The notes under the pieces are model-generated. The model was given only the letters and a program-made list of their open reading frames with translations. It had not been told where the DNA came from and searched no databases. This document shows positions 11,425 through 23,500 of a DNA stretch of 64,000 nt, piece by piece. Source of the DNA: Pyrenula massariospora (Eukaryota > Ascomycota > Eurotiomycetes > Pyrenulales > Pyrenulaceae); contig JAGFMI010000006.1 of the NCBI GenBank assembly GCA_021030905.1, forward strand, positions 1,116,001-1,180,000. The letters run 5' to 3'. Position numbers and translations under genes: made by a program. The first letter of the stretch is position 1. Every line of letters begins with the position of its first letter.

Positions 11425-13827
11425 TCAAGGATTCTGCCCTTCTCCAGATTCCATTGTCATCTTGGCCACTTCTACCAGGAAACTTGCTCTCTCAGCACCC
11501 CGTGTTGGTGATCGCTTTCGCTTGCGAGACTCCTCCGTGCCTGGAGCAGTAACCTGGTTGTTGAAACTGTCATTTCGTTTCTCGACTTTGTTCGTCGTAA
11601 GCCGCTTGTGCACCGGCTCTGGAGAGGTAATGTTTTCGTCATACCCGTCCATTTCATCATCTGCATCCATTCCAGCCTCGTCACCCCCGATCTTAGATTC
11701 TTCGTCTTCATCTTCGTCTTTGTCATCAGCATTAGCTTCAGCCTCATCAACCTCCTCCAAAACCGTTGATACGCCTGTGTCTTCCACTTCATCAATGGCT
11801 TCGGACTCAATCGGATCACTCGTCTCCACATTCCCTACTCTCCTATCTTCTCTCTCCTTCCCAGCTCCCGTTCCATCCCCCCCAACCTCGCTCCATAGAT
11901 ATCTTCCTCTGTCGTTCCTCTCCTCCTCCGGTTCGATCCCGACATCCCTCCCCACAGGAGAATATGTCAAGCCAAAATCTCTTGCAATCTCCCACACTCT
12001 CGTCCTCTGCGTGTTCAGTGCCCCTCTTCCCCTGAACGGCCTCGGCTCATTCCCTAGTCTCACTCCATTTACGACAACCCTCCCACTAAACGCTTTGTTA
12101 AACTCCGTCGTCAACACCATCTTCTCCTCTTCGGTGACAACGAATCTGGAAAGCTCTTCCTGCCTCACACCTATGGCGGCATTTTCGTCGCAGAATTTCT
12201 CATACTTCTCTGCCATCCAGTCCCAAAGCCATCTATTCTCGGACCAGTGGAACGGTACGGATTTCTCCTTTCTCCTCCGCCCCTCGATCGATTTGATCTT
12301 CTGGTTGATACATACGTTGAGTGCTGAGATATGCGCTTTGCTGTTCCAGTTGAATTCAGATTCTTCGTTATCCGAGTGCTCATATTCGCCGGGACCAGGA
12401 GTATCGACGAATCGCATATGCTCTTCAGCAGACGCTTTCTTTCCTGGCATGTTCCACGAGAAGGAATACTCGCCGTGACGGAAAGCTTCAATCCGCAATT
12501 TTGTCGGATCTGGACATGCTGGGCTGGCAATCTCCTTAGGATTTGGGTCGTAGTCGAGGATAAAGCCATCTTGCGTATCCCGTTTACCCTTCTTCTTGTA
12601 GTCTGCCTCAACTTCTTTACGAAAGGGTGAAGGGGTGGCCGTTTTCGCAAATCCAGGTACTCCAAAGGGTCGAAGGGGCGTAGCATCGAAGGACCGCTGA
12701 ATCGATCGTTTCGACTCATGCTTCCTCCTCTTCCTCCGATCCATCCCCACATTATCTGGCATGAACTCGACTGAGACTGTACGGAAGCCATTGTTCTCGC
12801 GGTATCGATCAATCACCATCGGCAGGAATCCAAGTTCCACCCAGCCGTCAACTGCGGCAGCAAAGTCCCAAATCCTCGTCTGCAAAAACTGCCTCGCAGC
12901 CTCAATCGAGTCTGTAGATGTGATGCTCACAAAATCTCTCAACCTCTCATCCTGCTGGAACTGCGTTGGCGCTCTCGAACGAAGACGCTCGCTCGCTGTG
13001 CGAAACTCTAACATATTCCCAGCACGCTCCATCCACTCCCTTTCCGCAGCATCAATATCCCAGCAAGACCGTTGCAGGAATTGGACCATCGTCGCATTTG
13101 TCTCCCGCCGTGGCACACCGGGCGCAACGGGGTTCTGATTCAACCGCACCGCAAGTGCAAACAGAGCTGCTATCCGAGATTCACCAACACTGGCACGATA
13201 TCCACCACGCAGAGGATCGAGACCACGGTACCCGCGTCTCAGATCAAGTTCTTCGAAGATTGGCTTATCAGGCTCACGGCGGCGAAGCCGTTCCTCACGA
13301 GCCCTCCATGCTGCAGCTGACTTGTTGACATCCCACTTGAACTCGTTGAGGAGCTTGACAAGGTCGATTTCGATAATGCCATGAGCGACGCGGATTTGAT
13401 TTCTCAGCGCACGAATACGCAGGTTTAGCTGATACTTGCTTTTAGTCTTTGGAACGGTCATCTCCTTTACCAAAGCTGGCGGGAGTCCCTGACGGCGCCT
13501 AACCAGCAGGACAATTTGATGATCTTTGGCGCGGACCTCCTCCTCTGGCGGCTCGGGCGTGCGCTCGCGGGCCTCGTAGCCGATTGGCTCAGCATGGTTG
13601 GGGTTCCAGTGTGGAATCTCGAGAAGGCCTTCGCTGTTCTCTCGGTGACCTTGGTTAGGTCTGGCCTGTGACAAGTCCTCTTCGCCAGAATCGTACTCTT
13701 CACCGCTGTCTGGAGGAGATGCAGGTGGGGGAGGTCGACCGGCGTCAGTGTAGGCTTTGATAACACCTCCGAGGTAGGGACTTGGCCCGACTACTGGAGG
13801 ATGATGGGTGATGGGAGGGTAAACCAT
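11425..13827 (-). CDS. 800-residue protein with three UBA-like repeats and an acidic C-terminal region
   Basis: Uncharacterised fungal protein, single exon, ATG at 13827. Three segments at about residues 151-174, 243-266 and 305-330 share a pattern LL/FL-x4-WD-x3-AA-x3-W (EIDLVKLLNEFKWDVNKSAA; TMVQFLQRSCWDIDAAEREW; ARQFLQTRIWDFAAAVDGW). This is the helix-2/helix-3 signature of UBA-like and TAP-C-like three-helix bundles, so the protein may bind ubiquitin or a similar partner; this is inference. The N-terminus is Pro-rich with acidic patches; residues 345-360 and about 365-430 are basic with RKRRKHESKR; a strongly acidic Asp/Glu tract lies near residue 700, and KRKR follows close to the C-terminus, suggesting nuclear location. 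I do not recognise a named family. Confidence 0.75.
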   Translation of the reverse strand: MVYPPITHHPPVVGPSPYLGGVIKAYTDAGRPPPPASPPDSGEEYDSGEEDLSQARPNQGHRENSEGLLEIPHWNPNHAEPIGYEARERTPEPPEEEVRAKDHQIVLLVRRRQGLPPALVKEMTVPKTKSKYQLNLRIRALRNQIRVAHGIIEIDLVKLLNEFKWDVNKSAAAWRAREERLRRREPDKPIFEELDLRRGYRGLDPLRGGYRASVGESRIAALFALAVRLNQNPVAPGVPRRETNATMVQFLQRSCWDIDAAEREWMERAGNMLEFRTASERLRSRAPTQFQQDERLRDFVSITSTDSIEAARQFLQTRIWDFAAAVDGWVELGFLPMVIDRYRENNGFRTVSVEFMPDNVGMDRRKRRKHESKRSIQRSFDATPLRPFGVPGFAKTATPSPFRKEVEADYKKKGKRDTQDGFILDYDPNPKEIASPACPDPTKLRIEAFRHGEYSFSWNMPGKKASAEEHMRFVDTPGPGEYEHSDNEESEFNWNSKAHISALNVCINQKIKSIEGRRRKEKSVPFHWSENRWLWDWMAEKYEKFCDENAAIGVRQEELSRFVVTEEEKMVLTTEFNKAFSGRVVVNGVRLGNEPRPFRGRGALNTQRTRVWEIARDFGLTYSPVGRDVGIEPEEERNDRGRYLWSEVGGDGTGAGKEREDRRVGNVETSDPIESEAIDEVEDTGVSTVLEEVDEAEANADDKDEDEDEESKIGGDEAGMDADDEMDGYDENITSPEPVHKRLTTNKVEKRNDSFNNQVTAPGTEESRKRKRSPTRGAERASFLVEVAKMTMESGEGQNP

Positions 13828-15348
13828 GGTCTTTATCGGCTTTGGCTAGAGGTGTGGAACGGATATTGTTGGTGAGGTAGATGGGTAGAGGATATCGAGT
13901 GGTGATATGCCCGCAAAAAAGCTCGGATCCTGAAGTAGGTATGGAGGAGCTTGAAACAAAGAAATGGAATTGCCTAGACAGAAGATCCAGGATCTCGTGA
14001 CGCCAGTAGTTGTAATTGGGAAGCTCCGCACCAGAAATTCACGTTTGGATCACCGCTCCTTCACTACCAAACCCCCTCGCCGGAGACCCGGCCGACAATT
14101 CTACCTTGACGGGCGGGGCGGAGCGGAGAACCCAATGCTACTAGATCGGGAAACTATCAGCGTCGAAAAGGCTTGGTATGGTGACAAGCATAAGTGTGAG
14201 AGGTGGTCAAGAAATTGTGACTATACACAATATGCTGGTTTGCCGATCATGGGATGTCAGGATGACGCGTTCAAAAAGTCGCAAGAGCGACCCAGACGCG
14301 ATGGTAGATGCTGGAGAAGGAAGGGAGACTTCAGAAGTGATAGGATGGAAGGAACCTACTACAATTTCTTTTCTAGGATATCTGGTCGCAACTCGCAACT
14401 TTTTCCAAAATGAATTTAAAATCTTTTGACGTGAACGCGCACAACAAAAACGAACTCCACGCCGATCCGATCATCTACATAGTCTCCCTCGACGCTCGAT
14501 CTTATTTTCAAACACAGCGCCAGACATGGAAGCTCTTCTCTTCTTTCAGTGAACAATCCTTCTTTAACCCACGATCCTTACAGAAACTTCCCAACAAGCG
14601 CCCAACTTTTTGTCCACCCTCTCATCTTTGGGGTTCAATAGGCATTGTCACCATTCAATCCGCTGCCCTTGTGGCCGTGCTACAAGGTAGTGGCGTCCAG
14701 ATCCTCAATATCGCCGTCGGAAGTGTCGTGACAGAAACCTACTGCATCGGCTGCCTCATCTCCACCAGCGTGAAGCCACGCCACCAGATGCCCACCAGCG
14801 GGCTAGAAAACTGTCACAGAAAGTAGCCGTCACTGAAGCAAACAGGCCGGACACGTTCACAGTGACAATGATGAGATAGGTTCAAGAAATCATAATCAGC
14901 ACGAGACGGATAGTAAGTACGAGAAAGTAAGTCAGTGAGGGGTTAGATGAATGAGAGGGAATTGGAAGTATGCAAAGAGGCTTCTTATATCCAGTCACCG
15001 CCTGTAAATTGATATATCACAACACAGTGATCTCCAAATGAAATCATATGCAAATGAAACAAGGAAGCTCCATATCAAAGCATACGCCACTGCAAACAGA
15101 GAGGATTCCAAGCTATTGGTGCTCGATCAACTGAGCGCTACATTATAGACCTCGACTCGTTAGTGTCAATCCTCAATAGCGTGGCAAGAATTTCCGCAAA
15201 CTCACCTAGATACCAATCCCGGAATCCAAATACTGCTCATTTAGACACCCCAATCCTCTCCGAAATACTCCTAATCATCTCCCCCGCAGACTCAAGGCCC
15301 TTCCCCATCTCGTCTCCCCCCAACCCTCCCCACCACCCCCCTCACACC
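13828..15348. other. Intergenic, 1.5 kb, with uncertain coding potential
   Basis: It contains the promoter of the 800-residue gene on the left. A plus frame at 14410-14826 (138 codons) and a minus frame at 14680-14802 ending in GDIEDLDATTL overlap each other; either could be a terminal exon but neither has a recognisable family or a convincing first exon. Nothing else seen. Confidence 0.4.
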
Positions 15349-15858
15349 CTACGCCTTCTTCCCACCACCTTCCCCCTCCCCCTCCCCCTCCTCCTCCTTC
15401 TTCTCCCCTCCCTCCTCTCCCACCTCCTCCCCTCCCTTCCCCTTAACCCACCCCACAGCCTGCCCCCCGGCACTCCCAACAACCCCCCCAACCCCCGCCG
15501 CCGCCCCGCCCAACCCATCCCCAACAGCACCCACCGTCCCCGTAACCCCTTCCCCCAGCGCCCCCACCGTATTCCCCAGCGTATCGACTACCCCTTTCAC
15601 CCCGCCGCCCAGCCCCCCGGCTAACGCTGTTGCCGCGTTTGCTGCGTTGTCTTTTACGCCCGCGGGTGCGGGTTGGGTTGTGCCGGATTGGGTTGCGTTT
15701 CTGGATTGTAAAGGTTGGTGATGGTGGTGGGGAAAGAAGTGGGGAAGGGGGAAGGGGGAAGGGGGGAATTACTGGACATTCTCGGCGGCTTTCCTAGCCC
15801 GGGGGTCGCCGGGGAAGAGGTCGAGGTCGATGACCTTGTTTTCGGCGACTTTGACCAT
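15349..15858 (-). CDS. Small Gly/Val-rich repeat protein
   Basis: A 145-residue protein from exons 15858-15773 and 15700-15349; the 72 nt intron (15701-15772, GTAATT donor, TCCAG acceptor) is pyrimidine-rich. The N-terminus MVKVAENKVIDLDLFPGDPR is hydrophilic. The middle is a string of degenerate 7-11 residue units rich in Gly and Val (DTLGNTVGALGEGVTGTVGA and onwards), resembling amphipathic or LEA-like repeats in fungal stress proteins. The C-terminus alternates Lys/Glu/Gly. Splicing restores the frame precisely (ENVQ then NATQSG). No catalytic domain. Similar proteins exist in ascomycetes without known function; a membrane- or stress-associated role is only inference. The coding strand turns from C-rich to extremely G-rich along the gene. 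Confidence 0.72.
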
Positions 15859-16459
15859 TTTTATTTAGAGGATAGGGATTGATGGGTTGTTGTGGTAGTG
15901 GTAGTAGATTAGGATGGGGGGTTTGATGGATTTTGCGTTTTGTCTTGGCCGGAAATTCTTGCAACGGGGAAGAGATTGTTGATTTAGAGAAGAGGGAGGA
16001 TATGAACCTTTCAAAGAAACAAAAATACAAAGGTAGATGGTGCGGTGTTAACTGGATCTGTTTTGAGTGCTGTGCTAAAAAAAGCAGGACTACGTGAGAA
16101 AAATCTGGGGAGGAAACAGACGTCATGGGGGGCTAAGAGCACGTGGAACCAGGTCTGCGATTCACGTGGCTTGTCATCTTCAATTCCCACTAGGGAATAT
16201 CATCTTAGACGATATACTGTAAAAGATATGGTATATTGAAAATCTCTTAGAGCTGGCAGTTCCTCTAAAGTAATGGTGGTGAATGACTAAGGGAAGGATC
16301 ACGTGACTGCTCAGCTACATTGCAAACAGAATCGATCTCATTGTCATTATGGAATACAGTGCTACTTCGAAACTCCATGTGGATCAATCTACGAGCTAAA
16401 CCACCACCTTGTATACGTGTTCCTAAGGCTCATTGTCTCTTTGCCGCCGCAGATAAAAT
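15859..16459. other. Intergenic, 600 bases
   Basis: Promoter region of the Gly/Val-rich gene and 3' side of the spartin-like gene. No gene, RNA or repeat noticed. Confidence 0.55.
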
Positions 16460-18157
16460 TCACCGTTTTGCGTACGTATTCTGCCCTTGAAGTGCTCCCG
16501 AGCCCAGAGGTTCACCCAGCCCTGAACCATATGCTGGAGGCGCTGCATTCCCGAAACCAACTTGCCCTGTGCCAGGAGCACCAATGCCTACTTGGCCGGT
16601 GCCTGGAAGATCCTGATTGCTGACCTGGTTCTGCCGTTGCTCTGGGGGAAGCGCCTCACCTGGAATGACGCCGCCGTCGCCGGCTCCAACCACCAGCTGC
16701 TCGCCGTTCGGCATACGTCCGACAACCATACCCTTTGCCACAGACTTGATAATCGCTTTTCTGCTGACGCCAACCGCGTCGATGTACACAAGACCAACAT
16801 TCCTTGCTCCACCCGCGAGGTTTGAAGTCACAGTTCGGGCCTCGGGGCCATAGCGATGGCCAACAACAGTTGTGGCGGCGGCTGAGCCAGAGGCCAATAG
16901 GTTGCGAGCACCTTGATCTACACCGTCTGCGATGGTCGAGAAAGCCATCATCGACTTGTTCAAGATACCAGGTTTGTAATCTGGGACTGGCTTTCCGTCT
17001 TTGTCAAAGCCCTTTTTGTTTTTCTCTCCTTTGCGAGCCATCATGGCACCAAAGTTCTGAGCGTACCGCCCTACGGAACCAACCGTTTTTGCTGAGATGC
17101 CGGCTGCTCCTTGAGAGAATGTGTTGATCTTCCTGATTCGAGCATGTGCGGCAGGCGAGAATGTCATGGGCTTCGGATTAGACTGTGTCTTTTTTGTGAA
17201 GCTATCAGCCCCTGAGCTCAGGGCCTTTGAGATGTAGCTTGACCCTGTCACGATCAATCTTGACGCTGTCGCCGAGGTCTGAACAATGGTGGACTTCTGA
17301 TAAGCAGGGTGTTTTGCCATACGTAGATACTCTTCGGAAACGTTGTTGACGCTGATTTGGTTGCCTTGCCCCTCAGCAGGTAGTTGAATTTCAACAGGGT
17401 CTATCACTTGGTTAGAGGATTGGCGGATGGGTGCAGGGATCATCGACTAACTTTTATCTCCTGGACGAATATTTGGAGCCTCCACTACATTGAAATTCTC
17501 CTGAAGCTCACCGACAACACTCCCGTCGTCTTCGTTAATCAGCACGATCTGGCCTGGCTGATGCGAGGGTTTTCCATCGGCCGGGGAGCTAATGTATCCT
17601 TCCCCGGGGGCGTAGTCAGCAGGATTGTAACTAGCATGACCGCCTTTTTCTGGAGCCACCGCGCGTTCTAGGAATGCAGTGCACTGAGCCAGTATTGTCT
17701 CGAAGGTATCAACATCTTCTTGGGTGACTTTATCAGGCGTACTACCAATTCCTGGAAATTCTATGCGTGTGAATGCACCAGCGTCAGGACCCAAGTCCCA
17801 ACGGGGGATGAGGTAGCTCTGAGGTGGTTGATGGTAGATTTGTGTTGTTGCAGGGAGAGGCAAATCTAGTTCCGGGGGAAGATGGAGATGGAGATAGAAG
17901 TCTTCTTCAGGAGTGGCGCTTGAAGGTTCCGTGTTGGACAGGTCGGCGAATGGTGAAGACGTTGGGACCATCAACAATGACAGCGTCTGTGGCCCGGATG
18001 GTGTGAGAGGGGATTCTTCGCCATGTTGAAGTTGGAAAGCCCGAATATTGTTCACTGAATAACAATAGCGGTTAACAGGAGCTCTGTGGAAAAGACGCCC
18101 AAGCTCAAACCACTCACCTGAGTATAGAAGTTTTGGTTCGTTGTGCCCCGCAGACAT
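16460..18157 (-). CDS. Spartin/senescence-domain protein
   Basis: A 527-residue protein from three exons: 18157-18118, 18054-17452 and 17400-16460. Introns are 18055-18117 (GTGAGT donor, GTTAAC-type branch, TTCAG acceptor) and 17401-17451 (GTTAGT donor, CTAAC branch, ATAG acceptor). The N-terminus KLLYSVNNIRAFQLQHG and the following beta-rich region precede the plant-type senescence domain (about residues 265-470): ALSSGADSFTKKTQ, FSQGAAGISAKTVGSVGRYA, STIADGVDQGARNLLASGS, VGHRYGPEARTVTSNLAGG. In the family this domain associates with lipid droplets and endosomal membranes (spartin in animals, ERD7 in plants). The last 60 residues are Gly/Gln/Pro-rich and disordered. The start at 18157 precedes MSAGHNEPK. 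Role in lipid-droplet biology is inferred from the domain. Confidence 0.85.
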
Positions 18158-20591
18158 CGTGGGCGGATTGAATGTTTGTCTAATGAATGCCTGATGCAGT
18201 CGAAAGCGAAGATAGACTAGATTTGTTTCCACGTTCAAGCAAGAGTCAATTCTTAACGGGATGAATGTTCATTTTGGACAGTTGTTCTTGTTGCCGCCTG
18301 TTACAGCGCAGTGAGTTATATCGGGCAGTATGTAACCGCCGCAGCCCAAAGGCCAAGACGTGTTGCCCCTCGCCATGACGCGCATTCCCATGGTCAGGCA
18401 AGCCGCCCTTGCACAGCCACAGCAACTCCGTCACGCCGGTGAATTTGCTGAGGCCTCAAGCTATGGGGAAAAAAGATTCTGTGAGCTGTAAGTTCTCATA
18501 AAAGAGGCTTCAATCCCCGTTAATGATGACTAGTACACTGGCAGCATCCGGTTGAGCTATCATTCTCAGCACACCTAAGGTACACATTTGCCAATTGGGG
18601 TCTCCGTGAAAGCTAGGACCTCCTCGCGAAGTTGTCCGAAACGCTCGCAGCTCCCAATGCGCTCGCCATGGCCAGAACGACTGGACCCGACATGCATGCC
18701 TCGCATTTGCCGAACGTCGTCACACATCGGATTAATGCTTTCGGATGGATGGGTAGCTATGATGAAAAGCTTAAACGGTGAAGCCAGGATCTGCACAATC
18801 ATGCATGATGCTGTCGGTCGTGAAGAACGCGAAAAGTCGCGTGCTTGCAATATTTCTGTCGAAATCACGTTCATGCAGCTATGTGGATGGAAAGGGTAGA
18901 GCGGTCGAAACAAATCTACCCAATGGGTGGATTTCCATAGCAATAGACAAGAGACACTGGTGGTCAAGCTTGCCAACACATCATTTGCGGCACCAACCAA
19001 ATACTTCTCTTCCACTTCCTTACCTATGGGAAGTTGTTGTGCCCTCACAACACGTGGAAACGGCACTGTTGGACAATCGATACGCGGGCAAAGTAGAATA
19101 GTGTAGTCCTCCATTGACGGGCTGCTGGATAAGCAGGGAGCTCGACGTGGATGAATACTGACGACTTCGGAAGCAGACTTGCTCCCAAAGCTCTTCACTG
19201 CGGAGAAAAGGGGCGTGAGCTTGAGGCTTCCGGGTTGGCGGACACGTGAAAATTCACGAATGGCCAATGGAGCGCTGATCCTGCTACAGCAATCTTCGGC
19301 GACATGCAAGCCAGCCGCACAGCATGGTGGCATGCGTTGAGGGCGTTGAGGCGGGCCGATGCTCCTTCGAGGACTACTGGACCATAGCTCACAGTCGTCG
19401 AAGCTGAGCTCGGAGCTCAAGATGATGCTTCTGCATGAGCTTCAACTCTACGAGTCTTGGCGATCCGGTGATCAGATAAACTTTCCACAGTCCATCGGTC
19501 CTCCTCCGATTGAATCGTTTGGAGCACTTCCATGCGTGGATCCCACTCCTACGAGATTCAGTGAGGTGGCCTCAAGAACCTTTCTCTTAGACTTTGAGGA
19601 TGCAGCGTGTAGTTGGGGCAGATGAGGAACCGGGATGAACTATGAACGCGGGTGAAATTCTCATATCGAAGGGATAGAGCACAAAGCGAACACGATGCTT
19701 CCCTCGGCCCTCTTCCAACCTTTCTTCTTCCCATGACATAATATTCGGAGACAGAAACCGTGTCTCGGGCGACGTGGAGCAGAGATGGCCTGGACGAGTA
19801 GCATTTGCCGCAGGATTCCTCGACGCGACTCGCAAAGTCGTGCATTATCCGGGAGCGAAAGGGAAATTGCACGCTTGAAGTTCGAAGATTAGGCGACGCC
19901 CACGAGCCACAAGCGAGCAGGGGGGCCACCAGGATAGCGGGAGACGGAGCCTGAAGCTCGATTCCTCACCGCGACCGCTGCCCGCGCCTAAGGCGAATGG
20001 GGGAAGGCACCGCGTCGCTCTCACCTGCAATTCCTCCCTAGAATCTTCCTAGCCTTCTCCCCAGCCCCATCTGATTGTCCACCGCGGATGCCCACCCCCA
20101 TGGTCGCCTCCTCCGTGACCCCCAGTCAAACAAACACCCGACGCTTACATACACGGCTCCCTAAACACTAAACACACCTTTCCTTAATCTGCCACTCTTT
20201 TGGATTGTCCCTATCAAACCTCGCCGTGTCTTCTGGACGCCCTCTCTTTTGTCTCTCAGACTGCCGGGCGGCCGTCGTGGCCATTCATCAGCGGCACTAC
20301 CATCTACATCTCCTCCCATATCCGACGATGACAACTGTCCCTGCCTCCGACAACATGCCCGTCCTGTGATTCGCCGCGCCCCTTGTTGATGATTGGCTTG
20401 TGATAGCAACACCGCAAATTTCAGTGGCTGCCTTCCACTCCAACTATCCGGATCAGAGTTTGCATATTATCGCAATTACTTTTCTACAAAGAATTGTAGT
20501 CTAGAGGCAAAGAAGCACATCTTGAACGCTGCGCAGGAGGCTGTTTACCATCACAATATACGCTGCCTCCGAACTATCCTGAGGTCGCAAC
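18158..20591. other. Intergenic, 2.4 kb, between spartin-like gene and kfsA
   Basis: Shared upstream region of two divergent genes. A long minus frame (19420-18575) lacks an ATG at its start, the first being near 19336, and shows no domain; I do not call it. Bases 20000-20590 are C-rich and probably include the kfsA promoter and leader. No RNA gene or repeat seen. Confidence 0.5.
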
Positions 20592-23500
20592 ATGTCTTCG
20601 GCGGCCATGCACGCCGCCCCACAGCACTCTCAATCCCAATCTGCAGCCGGATCTTACCCTACAACATCCTCTAATCGACAATACTCTCAACAATCCTCAC
20701 AAAGTCGAGATCCTTATGCCGTAAACACCAACCCAACCGCAAGGCGACCGGTAAGACAGCAGCTCGGGAATAACGGCAATAGCTCTCCGAATGCACCCCA
20801 ACATTACAATTCTCCTTCAAGTGCCAATGGCCAGGCACCACATACTCCTCGGTCACACCCAACGCCTTCGACTCAAACCTCTCCCCAAACATCTGCTCCA
20901 GCCAATTCGCCGATACCTCTAAGAACACGCGCGGCTCCCAACACAGATCAACAAGAGGGCCCACCTATACCTCCACCTCGAAGCTCTTCTCAGCAGCAAA
21001 GCCAAACCGCAACTGCACCTCCGTCGACTGCGCCACTCGAAGATAGGGTAGCTGCGAGCCGTCACGCTAGGCAGCAGGGAGAAGACCAACGAGAGCGGAG
21101 AACACAAGAACGGAATCATGTTGGAGACCGTATTGAAAATGTTAGGGATCCGCCGCGAGACGACAATACCGCGTCTGCCACCTCTGCAGCCCGAACCCGT
21201 CGCCGTGCTCCCCAGGCCCTTGCGGAAACTCCACAGCGAGCTTCAAGCGCGCGAGAAGGGAGAACGAGAGCGCCTCCCGCTACCAATCAAAAGCGTTCCG
21301 ATGCTGCCGTCGATCGTTCTGCTGCGGCCCCTCCATTGAGCCGAAATGAGAGTGAAGTTATCAACAGGCTAGTGATAACTGACCCTTCTGTTGATTTGGA
21401 ACGCGAGCAAGAGCGCATAAAGGAAGCTCAACCGCAGAAGGGAGATTCGGATGTCACTCCTGTAACGGGTTTAGGTGTTGTTGGTAGCGAAGGAGTCAGT
21501 GACGCTGCTCGCGGAGCCCGTCGACAGGACTATTCAAACTCATCAAGACGGAAAGACATCAAATTTGGAGAATATGTACTGGGCCAGACCCTTGGGGAAG
21601 GCGAGTTCGGCAAAGTCAAGCTTGGTTGGAAGAAGGATGGCAGCGTGCAGGTTGCCATCAAGCTGATCAGACGCGAATCAGTGCAAACAAACCCAAGTCG
21701 TCTACCCAAAATCTACCGAGAGATCGCTATATTGCGCGAGCTTTCCCATCCCAATATTGTCCGCTTGCACGAGATGGTTGAGACTGATCGACATATTGGC
21801 ATTATTCTCGAATACGCCTCAGGTGGAGAATTGTTTGACTACATTTTGAACCACAGGTATCTAAAGGATCCTGCAGCGCGCCGTTTGTTTGCTCAGCTTG
21901 TGTCTGGCGTTGGGTACCTGCACAAAAAAGGTATCGTTCATCGAGATTTAAAGCTAGAGAATCTTCTGCTTGACCGAAATCGAAATATCATCATCACCGA
22001 CTTTGGGTTTGCAAACACGTTTAACCCAGCTGACGAGTTAGGGGAGGACATTGAGTATAGCCTTTCCAACCGTGATCTTGTGCGCAAATTGAGATTGGAT
22101 CGGGTTGATGAAAAGGGAATGCGACGAGGGGACCTAATGCAGACAAGTTGTGGTAGCCCCTGCTATGCCGCTCCAGAGCTGGTGGTCAGCGATGGGCTTT
22201 ACACTGGATGCAAAGTTGATGTCTGGAGCTGCGGTGTGATCCTGGTGAGATTTCTTGCTTTCTTTGCTTTAGTAATTGAACGCTAATCTGCCCTAGTATG
22301 CCATGCTGGCTGGTTATCTTCCATTCGACGATGATCCAGCAAATCCGGAGGGTGACAATATCAACCTCCTCTACAAGTACATTACTACTACGCCTCTCAC
22401 GTTTCCGGAATATGTCACACCCCATGCTCGAGACTTATTGCGACGCATTCTTGTACCAGATCCACGTAAAAGGGCTGATTTATTCGAGGTTGCAAGGCAC
22501 AGTTGGCTTAGTGAATTTCATCACGTTGTTTCTCATATTACGAGCAGTACTACGAACATCGCGGACATCGCCAATAGCACTGTTCCAGCTGGTGAGTTTT
22601 TTGTCTCGCATTTGGAAGGCATTCGCTGACGTTTCTTAGAAAATCATCAAGAGACATCTTTGTTAGCACGTAGTGCCTCGGTACGGGAGCCGTCAAAAGC
22701 GCAATCAAGTGTCTCGCCTACTGTTGGTGGCCTCAGCCATCATCAAGGAACCATCCGCCAGGACGAGGAAACCGATAAGAGCAAGACGACACGCAGTTCC
22801 AATCGCCGCACGGTGCAGATTGAGTACGTTGCACCTCAATCAGAAACGGCCCGAGGTCAAGCTGCTGCATCTTCACAAGCAAATACAGCAGCCAATCGTG
22901 TCACATCAGGAAGCAATACTGATAGCCCATCAACCTCTAAGCCTCTTCCTCAATCGCCTCCTCTTGCACAGGATTCCAGAAAGGTTGCCGATTACCCTCT
23001 CCAGTCGGGGCAGCAGAGTATGCCTCCTCCATCTTCGAGACCGCAAGGCGTTCCACGCTCGGTCTCGGAATTTTCGCAGCCTGTTGGCTCTCCGCAGGCT
23101 CAGAATAATGCGACAAGACCAAGTACTGGGGGATCCATGACATCGGGTAGCGGAGGAATCCGTCTTGGTTCCCGCGGCAACTCTTATAATTATGGGCAGC
23201 CAGTGGCACCGACCGTTGCCACGACCAACGCTCAAGCTAGGATGGCACAGCCAAAGGATAGGAAGAACTATGTGATGTCAGGATCCAGACCAAGTCGTCC
23301 TCAGCCATCCGATTCTGGAACAGCAGAGACACAGCAATTACCTGCTCAATTCAACCAGACAACACCTGTTCAAGCACCTGTTCCAGTAAAGAGCCACAAG
23401 AGATCCAGCACTTTGAGCGGGTTGGGCGAGAGGCTCTTTGGCCGATCAAATTCTGTCAAGCAACAGTCAAATTCACCCAAACCAAAACGGGAAAAGAAAT

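Noticed and set aside
18575-19420. 281-codon minus frame between the spartin-like gene and kfsA
   Set aside because: No ATG at the start and no recognisable domain; kept only as a remark.
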